Source: Aspidapion aeneum (taxonomy: Eukaryota > Arthropoda > Insecta > Coleoptera > Brentidae). Taken from it: DNA of 64,000 nucleotides. Where the stretch lies: the NCBI GenBank assembly GCA_963576565.1, contig OY755048.1, positions 6,058,136-6,122,135 on the forward strand, written 5' to 3'. Of this stretch, positions 43,470-53,876 are shown in pieces (position 1 is the first letter of the stretch; every line of letters starts with the position of its first letter). Made by a program: the position numbers and the translations under genes. The notes beneath the pieces were generated by a model. The model searched no databases. It was not told where the DNA came from and was given only the letters and a program-made list of their open reading frames with translations.

Positions 43470-44630
43470 GGTAGGATTCTTAGAGATCTAATAGAGAATG
43501 ATTTTCACGAACAAGAAGAAGAAGAGCTAAGTGGGTTTCGTGCAGGCAGATCTTGTAGTGAGAATGTTTTTTGTCTTAAACAAGTAATTGAGAAAAGGAG
43601 CGCCAGAAATATAGAGACTCATGTTAACTTTGTGGACCTATAAAAAGCATATGATACCGTTTCAGTAGAAAAACTATGAACAGTGTTAGAGCAGACTAAT
43701 ATCAATCATACATACATAAAAGCGATAAAAGAACAATACAAAGGGTCAAAATCTAAAATTTAAATTGGAAATCGACTTTCAAATCAATTCCTGGTAACAA
43801 AAGGCTTAAAACAAGGATGTTGTATCTCTCCAACTCTTTTTAAAATATATATCGCAGTAGCTCTAAAAACCTGAAAACGTAAAGTGCTCGGCATGGGAAT
43901 ACAACCATATACCGATTTACCATATACACAGTACAGTTTGCTGACGACCAAGTAATTGTAGCTAATGATAAAGAAGACATGGAGTATATGATGAGAAAGT
44001 TAATGGAAGAATACCAAAAGTGGGGATTAACAGTGAACGTGGACAAGACACAGTACTTATGTATTGGAAACGAATCCAGTGAGTTAGAACTAGACAATGG
44101 ATCAGTAATATCTCCATGCAATGAGTATGTATACTTGGGTGTTACATTTGATAAGACAGGAACAGACTGTAAAGAACTGGAAAAAAGAATAGTAAAAGCA
44201 AAAATGGTTATTGGATGTCTTAACAGTATTTTGTGGAGCAGAGAGATAAAAAAGAATGTAAAATTTAACATATACGAAACAATAGTGAAAAGCACGCTGT
44301 TGTATGAAATAAAGACTAGTCGCGTAACAGAAAAATACAAAACAAAAATGGAAAGTGTCGAAATGGATGCAATAAGAAGATCAATGAGAATATCTAGAAC
44401 AGATCACATAAGAAATGAGATCATAAAAGAAAAAATGGGAATCGAGGGAAGCATAACGGATGACATCACTAAAAGGCGACTGATATGGTACGGTCATGTA
44501 GAACGGATGAACGACGAAAGATTATTAAAGCAGGTCCCAGAATGGCAACCAATAGGGCGCAGAAAAAGAGGGCGTGGAGAATAGGCGCCGGACAACCTAG
44601 AAAAACGTTCTAAACCGACTAAATAAAATC
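43470..44630 (+). pseudogene. LINE reverse transcriptase, 5'-truncated copy A1
   Basis: In order: LSGFRAGRSCSENVF, FVDL then a stop and KAYDTV (catalytic Asp region), KGLKQGCCISPTLFKIYIAV, FADDQVIVAND (catalytic Asp pair), then the ORF 43979-44584 with GLTVNVDKTQYLCIGN, YVYLGVTFDKTG, STLLYEIKTSRVTEKY and RRLIWYGHVERMNDERLLKQ, ending EWQPIGRRKRGRGE. This is the RT and C-terminal region of a non-LTR retrotransposon. Stops interrupt the part before 43979. No RNase H or endonuclease is present. It is a close relative of 53877-55438 (copy A2), so both derive from one family; clade left open. Confidence 0.92.
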
Positions 44631-44879
44631 AAAAACTTCACTGTTAACACTTTTTATCGAATCAACCTACTAAACCACCCTGTATATTGATTGATTTGGC
44701 TTATTTTCTTAACATGTTAGTTGAGACCCAGCAGGAGCGATTCCCAGAAAATCAGAATCTAAATCGAAAATGTGTTGTCATTTGTACCTTACCGGTACTC
44801 AAACCGTGGACACCCTGTATATTTAAGTGTCCGCTATTGCGGGCTTTCCCAATACCAAATAAAATTTTCTAATTACATT

Positions 44880-45285
44880 ATCGTAATTATGTTGGCTTAA
44901 CCCCATCAGATTTTCATTGTTTATTGAATGGTATTAATGTAGCATGATCAATATTGAATTTGATATTATTAGATATGGAAAATCTTTAATTCCTCACAAA
45001 TCGAAGCAGTGGGGTAGTAGGATTCTACAAATTATGATGACACTTGTTTTTTCATTTTTGATTACTTTTTCACACTAAGGCTGCCTTTTATCCGAGAACA
45101 GCATGTATTTGCTCTTCTCGGGCGATATCGCATGATGGCTGGGGTCTTTCCATTTTCAACTTTGTTTAAACAAGACATTACTTCTCCTTTCTTCCTACAT
45201 TAAAAGCATTATATTCTTACTTAAAATGATATATATTTTTGATTCTATATAAAAAGAAACAACGACTACTACTACTATGTCGGTT
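44880..45285. other. Non-coding DNA
   Basis: No gene or element ends recognised. Confidence 0.4.
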
Positions 45286-46035
45286 TTTCTACGTTGTTTG
45301 ACGTCCATTCTCCACCTTCTTCGCTCCTGACAATCATCTTATGTTGGATTGACTGTTGCCATTCCAGTTTTGGAGGCCCTCTTTTTCTGCGCCCTATTGG
45401 TGCCCATGGCCGTACCATATTAGTTGCCTTTTAGTGATGTCATGCGTTGTGCTTCCTTCGATACCCATTTTTTCTTTTATGGTCTCATTTCTTATACGAT
45501 TTGCTCTAGATATTATCATTGATCTTCTTATTGCATCCATTTCGATACTTTCGATTTTTGTATTTATATCTCCGCTCTATAAAATACTGTTAAGACATCC
45601 AACAGTGGCGTATATAGAAAAAAGTTTCGGGGTGGGCCCGAGGCAGTTTGGGGGGGGGGGCGAAACCCCATGAGGCCGTATTTTATGATATTTTATGTTT
45701 GTATTCAGGAAATATGTGGAAAATATCTCAAAAAATCTTAGCTTCGGGGGGGGGGGATGGGCGGGCCCCCAGCCCCCCCACTTATATACGCCACTGACAT
45801 CCAATAACCTTTTTTGCTTTTGACTTGATTCGTTTCCAATACATAACTACTGTGTCATGTCCACGTTCACGATTAACCTCCACTTTAGGTATTCTTCCGT
45901 AAAATTTCTTATCATATACTCCATGTCTTCTTTATCATTAGCTACAATTACTTGGTCGTTAGCAAACTGTAGTGTGCATATGGTAAATCGGTCGTTAAGT
46001 TGTACTTTACGTTTCCAGTTTTTTACAGCTATTGC
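45285..46035 (-). pseudogene. LINE copy A3, fragmentary, hit by a hAT MITE
   Basis: The minus strand carries pieces of the A-family RT: a fragment of the C-terminal GHVQRM-to-KRGRP region near 45290-45420, the IREIKKN/SILW part near 45580, and the 45847-46053 ORF with FTICTLQFANDQVIVANDKE and the DMEYMIRNFTEEY block. The catalytic FADD has become FAND, losing an essential Asp. A large part of the thumb is missing and a 194-bp MITE splits the sequence at 45603. Confidence 0.85.
45603..45796. mobile_element. hAT MITE, 194 bp, perfect 8-bp TSD and TIR
   Basis: The element begins CAGTGGCGTATATAGAAAAA and ends TTATATACGCCACTG. ACATCCAA flanks it on both sides (45595-45602, 45797-45804), an exact hAT-type duplication. 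The uninterrupted LINE at 54.33 kb reads AAGGCATCCGATAACTTTTT at the same place, confirming the empty site. The interior has two G/C runs and the family core. It is the best-preserved of the three family copies and so likely the youngest. Confidence 0.93.
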
Positions 46036-46039
46036 GATA

Positions 46040-46740
46040 TAAAGAAACAACAAGAATTTTTAAAAACAAGACATTTATTTTCTCAATTCAAAATAAGTAT
46101 GTTTCTAAACTCCCCAAAGTTCCATATTTATTACATATCGGCTTATAGATGGAACAGTCCGCTATTTTGAATCCTCCATTTTGTTTTTTTTTGTTCAAGT
46201 TTAATTCAAGAACCATAAACAGAGATCTGAAACACCCAAACTTCCAAATTTAATTTTATTATTTAATGTGATAAATGATTTTTAAAAAATTTTGTGTTTT
46301 GTCGGCGTAATTTGAGTAAAAAACGATTTTAATTTAGAATAGGACAATTCAAGTCATAAATCGTTAAATTTTATGAAATATAATAAAATTTAAGAAATAA
46401 ATAATAATGTGATTGTAAGAAAACGAATGTGGAGCGATTGACATTGCCTGAGCCATTTTGGGCTTCTACTTGTTAATCGTAAGTCTACTATTTTATATAC
46501 AACGTTAATTTTAAGGACAAATTTTAATAAGAACTATATTAGGTTACCTCTTGAAAATGGACTAATGGACTTTTGTCCGAAATAGCTGTCGAAGTTATAG
46601 GTTTTTGACAATAAAACTTTATTTGTGAAGGAAAGGGTTTTCTTTTCAATTCTAATATGATTGACCTTTTTACACCGAAGAAATCCAAAGACTTAATACA
46701 AGTCGGTTTATAATTGCGACTTTAAAGGTCCAAATTTAAT
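46040..46740. other. AT-rich non-coding DNA
   Basis: It contains CCATTTTG-type words related to the AAAATGGCGG repeat at 37.8-38.3 kb in reverse orientation; no gene. Confidence 0.45.
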
Positions 46741-46935
46741 AGATAGGTATAGGTTTAAAAATAAGAAAATCCGCCATGTTGGATCCGCCATTTTGATTTT
46801 TTTTTGTGTAGTAGTTAGTAGGCGAAAAAGCTGCCGCAAAATTTTAGGCAGCGAATCTAGTCAACGGCGAGTTGGTCCCGCGGCGAATTGGATCGGCGGC
46901 GAGTTCGCCCGGTAACTAATCGGCGGCAGTGAGGT
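46741..46935. repeat. GC-rich CGCCG repeat, copy 2 (inverted)
   Basis: GGATCCGCCATTTTG is followed by AGGCAGCGAATCTAGTCAAC and GGCGGCGAGTTCGCCCGG-like units. It mirrors 37465-37615 and its flanks. Confidence 0.7.
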
Positions 46936-47052
46936 GAAGGAAAATTTTCTCATTCTCGCTGGTCACAATACAATTTAAAATATTTTTATGCAAAACGCGA
47001 AACATCGGTATCTAGTCAATGATATAGCAAAAATCGAATAGATGAATTGTAC

Positions 47053-47569
47053 TGGGTGTCCCAAACTCGATGTTTTTAGGGGATTTCAAGTATTTCTAGG
47101 GGAGACAGAAAAAAACTGACCCCCCTTCGTGGTGCTCAAATTTCAAGAGAAGCTTAAAGATGACAAAAAAGTCTGCATTTTGGGAGGGGGTCTGTAACTT
47201 TTTTATTTTTGGAAATTTTGTTTTTGTGTAAACAGCTTTCTTATGGATCTTTTCTAAAGAATTGACATGTGAAAACGTGATAATTTTACCAAAGTTGATA
47301 TTTTTACACGTAGCTTTAGTGGGAATAAGGACACTGTTGTTCTGTTTAATATACGCTTTAATCCATATCTATTTACCAGAACAACAGTGTCCTTATTCCC
47401 ACTAAACCTACGTGTTGTTGAATTGCAAGGACGTGATAATTTTACCAAAGTTGATATTTTTTTTACGGAATGACCCTAATGTTTTTTATTTGTTTAAATG
47501 AGGCAAAAATCTTTTAAATACCTGAAACCACCCAATAATATCGAATTTGGGACACCCTGTACAATTATA
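47053..47569. mobile_element. TA-flanked MITE, about 517 bp, with an internal stem-loop
   Basis: Ends CTGGGTGTCCCAAACTCGAT and, as complement of the right end, CAGGGTGTCCCAAATTCGAT are inverted over about 20 bp, with TA outside each. No transposase. The C(A/T)GGGTGTCC terminus is shared with 43073-44817 and resembles the start at 63942. The centre carries a long stem-loop bracketed by a direct repeat. Confidence 0.8.
47307..47414. repeat. 38-bp inverted repeat with 32-nt loop, pre-miRNA-sized
   Basis: Arms 47307-47344 and 47377-47414 pair with one mismatch (CACGTAG(C/G)TTTAGTGGGA...ACTGTTGTTCTG). Outside them ACGTGATAATTTTACCAAAG is present as a direct repeat at 47272 and 47429. The size is like a small-RNA hairpin, but the near-perfect stem and location in a MITE favour a transposon origin. 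Confidence 0.92.
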
Positions 47570-47574
47570 TAAAA

Positions 47575-49780
47575 ATGTATGTACCTACTGTAAATATCTT
47601 CAACAATTATCAATATTTTTGCACGAATCTGTGAATAATTTGTATAATGATGTTTCACAGATTTTTTTGAAGTGCACCTTACGAGGCGCCTATGAAATTA
47701 TTGCCCATTATTGAATTTAGCATTTTAGGCAATAATAAAAAAATCTGTAATTCCCGCCCATTTCTATATCTACATGCACGCGCAAATCATAGTTTAATCA
47801 CGTAATTTAAATATCCCGAATTATCCATCCAACCGAAATTTGCTAAATAAAATTATTAAATTTATTACATACACATTGCATTTTACATTAATAATAGCAG
47901 TTGGGCTTGTTAATTTTTCGATTTTTATAACTTATGTTAAGTGGGTAATGATACGCAGCGGGCAATGATACGCACCCCTCGCACCCCTCTGCAGCGCTGA
48001 CTTCTGCAGCCTCAAGGAGGCCGGCAGGGCTTTGGTCCATAAGCTCAATTTACCTTTAAATTTATTGTGATGGAAAAAGTTTTTTTAATTTTGTTTTTTT
48101 TTAATTACTATCCAAATCTAGGTATTTAATAGAATTGACTAAATTATGGTGCCAAAGTTTTATCTTTGAATTTTTGCATAGGTAATCATGCAAAAAGTGG
48201 CAGATTCAGGAGGGCACATAGCAAGTGCATAAACCGCAATTACAGGATTTTTATGCTGCACATTTTATTTTATTGCCTTGTTATGTAAATCTGAATTTAT
48301 TTTAGTACATGTTTCAGCTAAATTCGCAGTTTTTTTTTCAAAAATTAATTTAAAAAAATAGTGATTAGAAAAGTTTAAAATTCGCTAGAATCAATTTATA
48401 CAAAAATCATTAAAATCGAAAAGATGGTCTGCCAAACTTAATTTTTAAATTCCTAGCCCGCACAGCAATGGCTGAAGAAGGTAGTGTTCCCGACGAAAAA
48501 CTTTTTTTTGAGATAACGCCGAAAATGTTTTATTTGGGTATATTTTAGCCTATTTTAGCAATATCGTTGTGACGTCAATTTCTGTGTGTGTGTGTGTGTG
48601 TATGTCTGTCCGTAACACGATAGCTCCTAAACCGTTGAACCGATGTTCATGAAATTTTCAGGTAAAATAGCGTTCGATACTGTTACCAGCTGGTTAGAGT
48701 TTTGACAGTTTAACAATTGAAAAATAAACTTTTTAACGGAGCATCTCATAAATATGACGTTTCCGGGATATAGTAAAACACATTTTTCTCAATAATTTGT
48801 GGTCTAACCAAATGACGTAGAAGCTTTCGTTTGTGAGATATTTGCAAAAATTGTTTTCACGGCTGATATAACGTGGAGTTCACTTGGAGTGTCATGCATC
48901 CATTTATTTTTGTTAATTTCATATAAATTAACTTAGTGCAGGATTGGATTGCTAATTTTGGTCACTGCTTGTTTAATCTCGTGTCAAAACTCTATTAAGC
49001 AATGCGTATACATTCCAGTTTGGTGATTTAAACAAAGCTAAGACTTTTATTTATATTTGTTTTCATCTCCTATTTTTTTAAATGCATATTGGCTAGAGCC
49101 AGATCATTAAGTGTTAGTTTTAATAAATTGCGTGTAAATTGACGTTAATCGTGTAATCATACGCACAATAAGATATCATTTTTTTCACAATTATTTTTAT
49201 ATATTTTTTACCTCTTGATTCTGTAGTTAATTTTAGACAAAAATCAGAAAATGAGATTAAAAACATGGTATTTTTAATTTCTTGACCTAAGCAAATATTT
49301 CATTATAAATTTTGTTTTTGTGTCTGTTCGTGATTTAAACAATAATTTTTGACTAAGTAGGTAATGAGCTAAAAATAGTTATCAATCTTAGGGGTGCTTT
49401 TTTCGAGATTAAAAACGTCATTTTGTTTTATAACTACATTTTACCTTACTCGATTAAAGCTAACTTCCTAATTCGTCTTTAACAAAACGAAGAGGCGTAT
49501 CTTAGAATATCAAGTTTTGAGTAATTCCAATGTAAAATTTTTATTAACTTCAATCTGAGTTTGTTTAACTAAGACATGCTTATAAAATGCTGTTAATATA
49601 AAATATTGCAATAAAGATCCTCGTCTCAAAATATACTTAAAATTAGCATTTATGAGTACGCCCTTTGTCATGTTAGTGACGAATTATTTCACAAGTAGTC
49701 AAATATGTAACACAAACAGTTTCAGAATTAGGAGGAATTATGCTTAGTTGCGTATCATTCTCTTTCCCTCCCCTACTATC
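47575..49780. other. AT-rich non-coding DNA
   Basis: A (GT)n run at 48584-48602 precedes GTCTGTCCGTAACACGATAG, CGTTGAACCGATGTTCATGA, the phrase seen inside many arthropod mobile elements. No ends resolved. No coding signal in the remainder. Confidence 0.45.
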
Positions 49781-49786
49781 AATGGT

Positions 49787-49975
49787 CTCGGTGGCTCAGT
49801 GCGTTAGGTTAGCACATTGATCAAAAGTGAGTTAGAAATGTTGCTGGCCACAGCGGCGAGTTTAAATCCATCGGTACAGAAGTCGGATGCTGCATACTTT
49901 TAAGATTTCTTATTTCTTGAGCAGGTGTAAATTGTAATTAAGTCCTACCCCTTCATTCATGCTGGTAGCCAGGAC
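49787..49975 (+). mobile_element. tRNA-derived SINE-like head
   Basis: TGGCTCAGTGCGTTAGG fits the pol III A box and GAGTTTAAATCC, about 60 bases later, approximates the B box, the spacing seen in tRNA genes and tRNA-derived SINEs. The cloverleaf is not complete, so I call it a SINE rather than a tRNA. The body appears to continue to about 49975; no A-rich tail or target duplication was identified. Confidence 0.5.
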
Positions 49976-49979
49976 CGAT

Positions 49980-52590
49980 GAGATCGGATATCTCGTGAAA
50001 ACGGACTTTGCTACATACTCCCTCAGTCGATAAGTCATTACAGGACTCAATTATCAGATAAAAAATACCCGGTTTGAGCAGGGCCGGGCCAAAAACTGAG
50101 GCAGCAAGGCAGCCACTCGAAGCACCTTCAGAGGGCAACCAAATTTTAATATTGTCAAAATTTTGCTCGCGTTGATTCCCCAGAGATGTTTTTTGAACAG
50201 ATAGTTCCTAGTTATCTTATAGGTATGCATATTTTAATACATGTACATATGTATTTATTTAAACGGTAGTTTAGTTGGAATGTTTGCAAATGAAAATTGA
50301 TTGGATATACTTATTAGTGTCATATCACAGGTAATGCAGGAGCCCAATTATGGAGGGCTTAGCCCCCTCGAGATTAAAATTGGCCTTCCTAAACGAAATG
50401 AGCATAATTCATCATGGGCGAACTGACTATACATAGCGCCAATTTCTTTAAAAAGACCTTTGTCTTCCTAGTTACCATTATTAAATATTTTCTACAACGC
50501 AACTTTTTTCGAAATATATACGAATTTTACAAGATTTTTGCCTGCCATGCATTTTCTTCTGTAGCGCCATTTTTGTCGAAAAGAACCTAATTTCGCAGAA
50601 ATTTTCTTCGCTATATCTAAAAAAAATTGTCAGCGCCGCGATTTCTTATATTGCATTTTCCTTTCTTAGTGTCTGTTAAACCATCTAACAGCCCCTTCTG
50701 TAGTGGTATTTTTCGTATTCTCTAGGTCTTAAGCTTGGGTTCACGCTCCCCCAAAATAGCGCCCCTGAGTTGATGGGGGAGTGGGAAAGGCTTAGAATTA
50801 TTCAAACATTTTTTATTATGTGATGTCGGACTGGAAAAATATATTTAAAACCTAAAGACTGGGCACATTTAATCCCAAGGCGAGAATGTTTTAACTCGAA
50901 CGGAGGTTTCCTCAAAGTTTCGAGTGTTGTATACATACTTACTGAATTTTTGCGGTTGCTTTTAATCTCCGAAGGATTGTATCTTTTAGTACCTCAAAAG
51001 AGGGATTAAAAGTACACCTTTATTATCTAAAATGCACGAAACGAATTCTAGTTACTAGGGTGCAGAAAAAAACGATTGCACGATATGTTTTTTTTTAATG
51101 AGGGGCAGCAGTTTTTCCCATTGCCTCGGGCAACCAACAAGGTGGTCCAGGACTCATGCGATTAGGCATTCGCAAAAAAGTCCCGGTTGTTATCGAAAAG
51201 AAAAAATGTAGTGCAAAGACAGCTTTACGAAATAATCAATTCTATTTTATCTTTTATTACGCAAAAAAATGCCACTTTTTATGAATTCCCAGTCAGTAGG
51301 TAAGTTACAAGTCCCTGAGGACGTCATGTCTTTCTGCTTGGTGGCAACGGTTAAAAACCCCGCCTTATTTCTTTTCGTTTTTCACTCCTAAATTCCAATC
51401 CCTGGTGATATTTTTTTAAAAATTACCAGAGCTAAAAAAGTCCTTAGAGAGATTTTCTGGAATATTTTAAATAACTTGCGGGATACTTTTTTTGAAAATT
51501 TGACTTGACATCACGAAAAGGTCATGGTAAATAATAAATGCACACCCAATTTAAGTAGAATATTTTAGCCCAGTCATATTAGGCAAAAAAAACTTGAAAC
51601 CTTTAAAAAAATAGGTGCTGGCTGAATTTTTATTCCTTAGCATCCACAAAATATTTAAAAGTTAAAAATATATTTTTTAAAATGTTAGCTTATGTTGTTT
51701 GCTTAATATATAGTATAGCTCGAATGTTTTTGTTTTTGACTTTTTTTGAAAGAAATTATTAGTTTTCGCGAAAATGGCAAAAAACTGATTTTTTGGACGT
51801 TTGAGGTCGTATTTCTAGCAAAGCTCAGGGATGTAGGGATGTGTCCCAAATGCTATGCTATCATAAATAAGTTTACAAAAATTAGGCCAGCACATTTTTT
51901 CTTTATTTAACTAGCTATTTTTGCGACACAACGTTTAAAATATCACATTGTAAAGGATATAAAATTAAAACCTCAATCGTAAATTTTAAAAAATATTTTT
52001 CATGTGCAATAGTGAGTATTTATTTATAAAGTTTTTATATGTATTTTTAAATAAAAAAACTTTAAAGACCATTTAGCAAATATGAAAACTATTATCTTTT
52101 GAAATGATTTTAATTTTTTTTTGTAATTTTTGTGTTTTAAAACCCAATAAATTTATTGACTAATGAAAGTAAAAATTTGCTAATATATCGTTACCTGCAC
52201 ATTTTACACACCAACAGTCCACACCGTCCTTAAAAAAAGTAAGTATGAGTTTTTTTGAAAGGACCTAACAAAATTAAAACTATGGAACGATTGCTTGACG
52301 TCACTATAGTGTAGCACACTAGTTTTAAAAATCGCCGTTGCTTCACCCCGTGTCTTTTTTTGACAGTTTAAAAAATAACTGATATTTAATGACATTTAAG
52401 TATTTATAATGAATTATGTAATAAGTAGTTTAAAGAAGTAAGAGACACATATGTCACGAGGGGGTTTTAAGGTGACATAATACAGTTTAAGTCAGACATA
52501 ATATAGTTTAAGTCAGGTTTATAGTTTTATTTATTTCTTGCTAATAAATGTGTATCCTTTATATACGCTTTACTCTGACTATCCCTAGTA
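49980..52590. other. Non-coding DNA with a small tandem duplication
   Basis: GACATAATA(C/T)AGTTTAAGTC is duplicated in tandem near 52474-52518. Around 50080-50130 GCAGGGCCGGGCCAAAAACT is reminiscent of a hAT-like end, and GGCAGCAGTTTTTCCCATTG near 51103 could be its counterpart, but the match is weak. No genes. Confidence 0.4.
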
Positions 52591-52604
52591 CACAAGTACT
52601 TTTT

Positions 52605-53640
52605 AAATTTCGGACCCAGGGGACGGTTTAAAAACGTACGCCTGGGTCCCTCTGGTCCCCTGGAACGTTTTTGTGGGTGTTTTTACGTTTTTAAAACGTC
52701 CCAACAGAATGTTTTTAAAATGTTTTTCTTACATTTGTCAAATTTAATTTTTTATATCTTTTGCAAAATTTGAGGACGTTTAATAAACGTTTCAGTGACG
52801 GTTGGAAACGTTCCAAAGCGTACAAACGTACGTACAAAAAACGGTTCAAGGACGTCTAAAAACCGTTTTAGGGGACGTTTAAAAAACGTTCAGTAGACGT
52901 TTAACATTCAAGGACGTTTAAAAAACGTGCACAAGACGTTTAAAAAATGTTTCAGGGGACGCCTAAAAAAAGTCTCAGGGAAAGTTTAAAAAACTTTCAG
53001 GGAACGTTTTAAAAACGTTTCAGGGACGTTTTATAAACGTTTCAGGGACGTTTTAAAAACGTTTCAGGGACTTTTAAAAACGTTTTAGGGACATTTTTAA
53101 AACGTTTCAGGAACGTTTTAAAAACGTCTCAGCGGCCCAACACAAAAGATCTCGGTCCCCTTGGTATGGGCCCTTCAGTGTTGAGCCATTTCATATTGGC
53201 CCTCTTAAAACTTTACTCCACTCCAATCTGAGTATTGTAGAGAAGTTTTAAATTTATGTTTTTCTAATTAGCCTATTTATGTAGATAATGATGATGATGC
53301 TGGTAAGAGAAATGTGAGGGACCTTAAAGGTACATTTTAAAAACGTACTTTTTCGGACGTTTTAAAAGGGTACTTTTGGAGACGTTTTAAAACGTACACG
53401 TACTTTTTGGGACGTTTAAAAACGTACTTTTCGAAACGTTTTAAAAGCGTACTTGTTATGTACGCTAAATCTAAGAGGTCTAAAAAGTACATTTTTAAAA
53501 CGTCCTGTCCAGCGCGTTTTTAAAACGTAATTTCCATGACTTTTTAAAAACGTTCTTCTTAGATACTCCAAAGTAAGGGCCCTAAGAGATCTAAAAAGTA
53601 TTTTTTTAAAACGTCCTTTTCGCTAAAATACAATCATTAT
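52605..53640. repeat. ACGTTTTAAAAACGT minisatellite, two blocks
   Basis: Units of about 20-22 bp (GGGACGTTTTAAAAACGTTTC) are repeated many times between 52790 and 53130, with diverged versions from 52605. After a 200-bp gap a second block (53320-53640) has ACGTTTTAAAACGTACTTTT-type units. Each unit is itself nearly palindromic around TTTAAA with ACGT on each side. Confidence 0.88.
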
Positions 53641-53876
53641 TTCTTTTAGGTTCTTTTACTTGCAATAATTAAGCTACATTATAACATTTTAAAACAACGG
53701 TCGCTGGGTTTTTTTTTACCTTTTAAATGATTTGATATGTGTTGCTTCCTTTAGAGTTACTTGGTTCACTGTAGGCGTTATAAGTTGTTAACAAAATCTG
53801 TAGTCATATTAAGAAATAAATAAAGGTCCAATAAGTCCCAGATTTAAATGTGACCATTATTTACTACTATGTCGGT

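Larger units (their letters stand above)
43073..44817. mobile_element. TA-flanked element with about 150-190-bp TIRs enclosing a LINE fragment
   Basis: TA lies directly outside both ends. The TIR starts CAG(T/G)GTGTCCACGG and is matched inward through TTTAGATTCTGATTTT, GGAATCGCTCCTGC, AGTGGTTTAGTAGG-like and TGATTCGATAAAAAG. The right arm has about 40 extra bp, including GTACCGGTAAGGTAC. Between the arms lie a second inverted repeat (43219-43458) and a LINE RT fragment (43470-44630). Either the LINE inserted into the element or the ends captured it. Confidence 0.8.

Noticed and set aside
43840..44340. 166-codon minus-strand ORF
   Set aside because: It is the antisense of the LINE reverse transcriptase on the plus strand, which has the real motifs. 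The same applies to plus-strand ORFs at 54207-54826 and 55055-55354.
49787..49865. Functional tRNA gene
   Set aside because: The B-box-like segment is degenerate and no complete acceptor stem or anticodon arm could be folded by eye.
50080..51155. hAT-like element between CAGGGCCGGGCC and GGTGGTCCAGGAC
   Set aside because: The inverted similarity is weak and broken and no target duplication matches.
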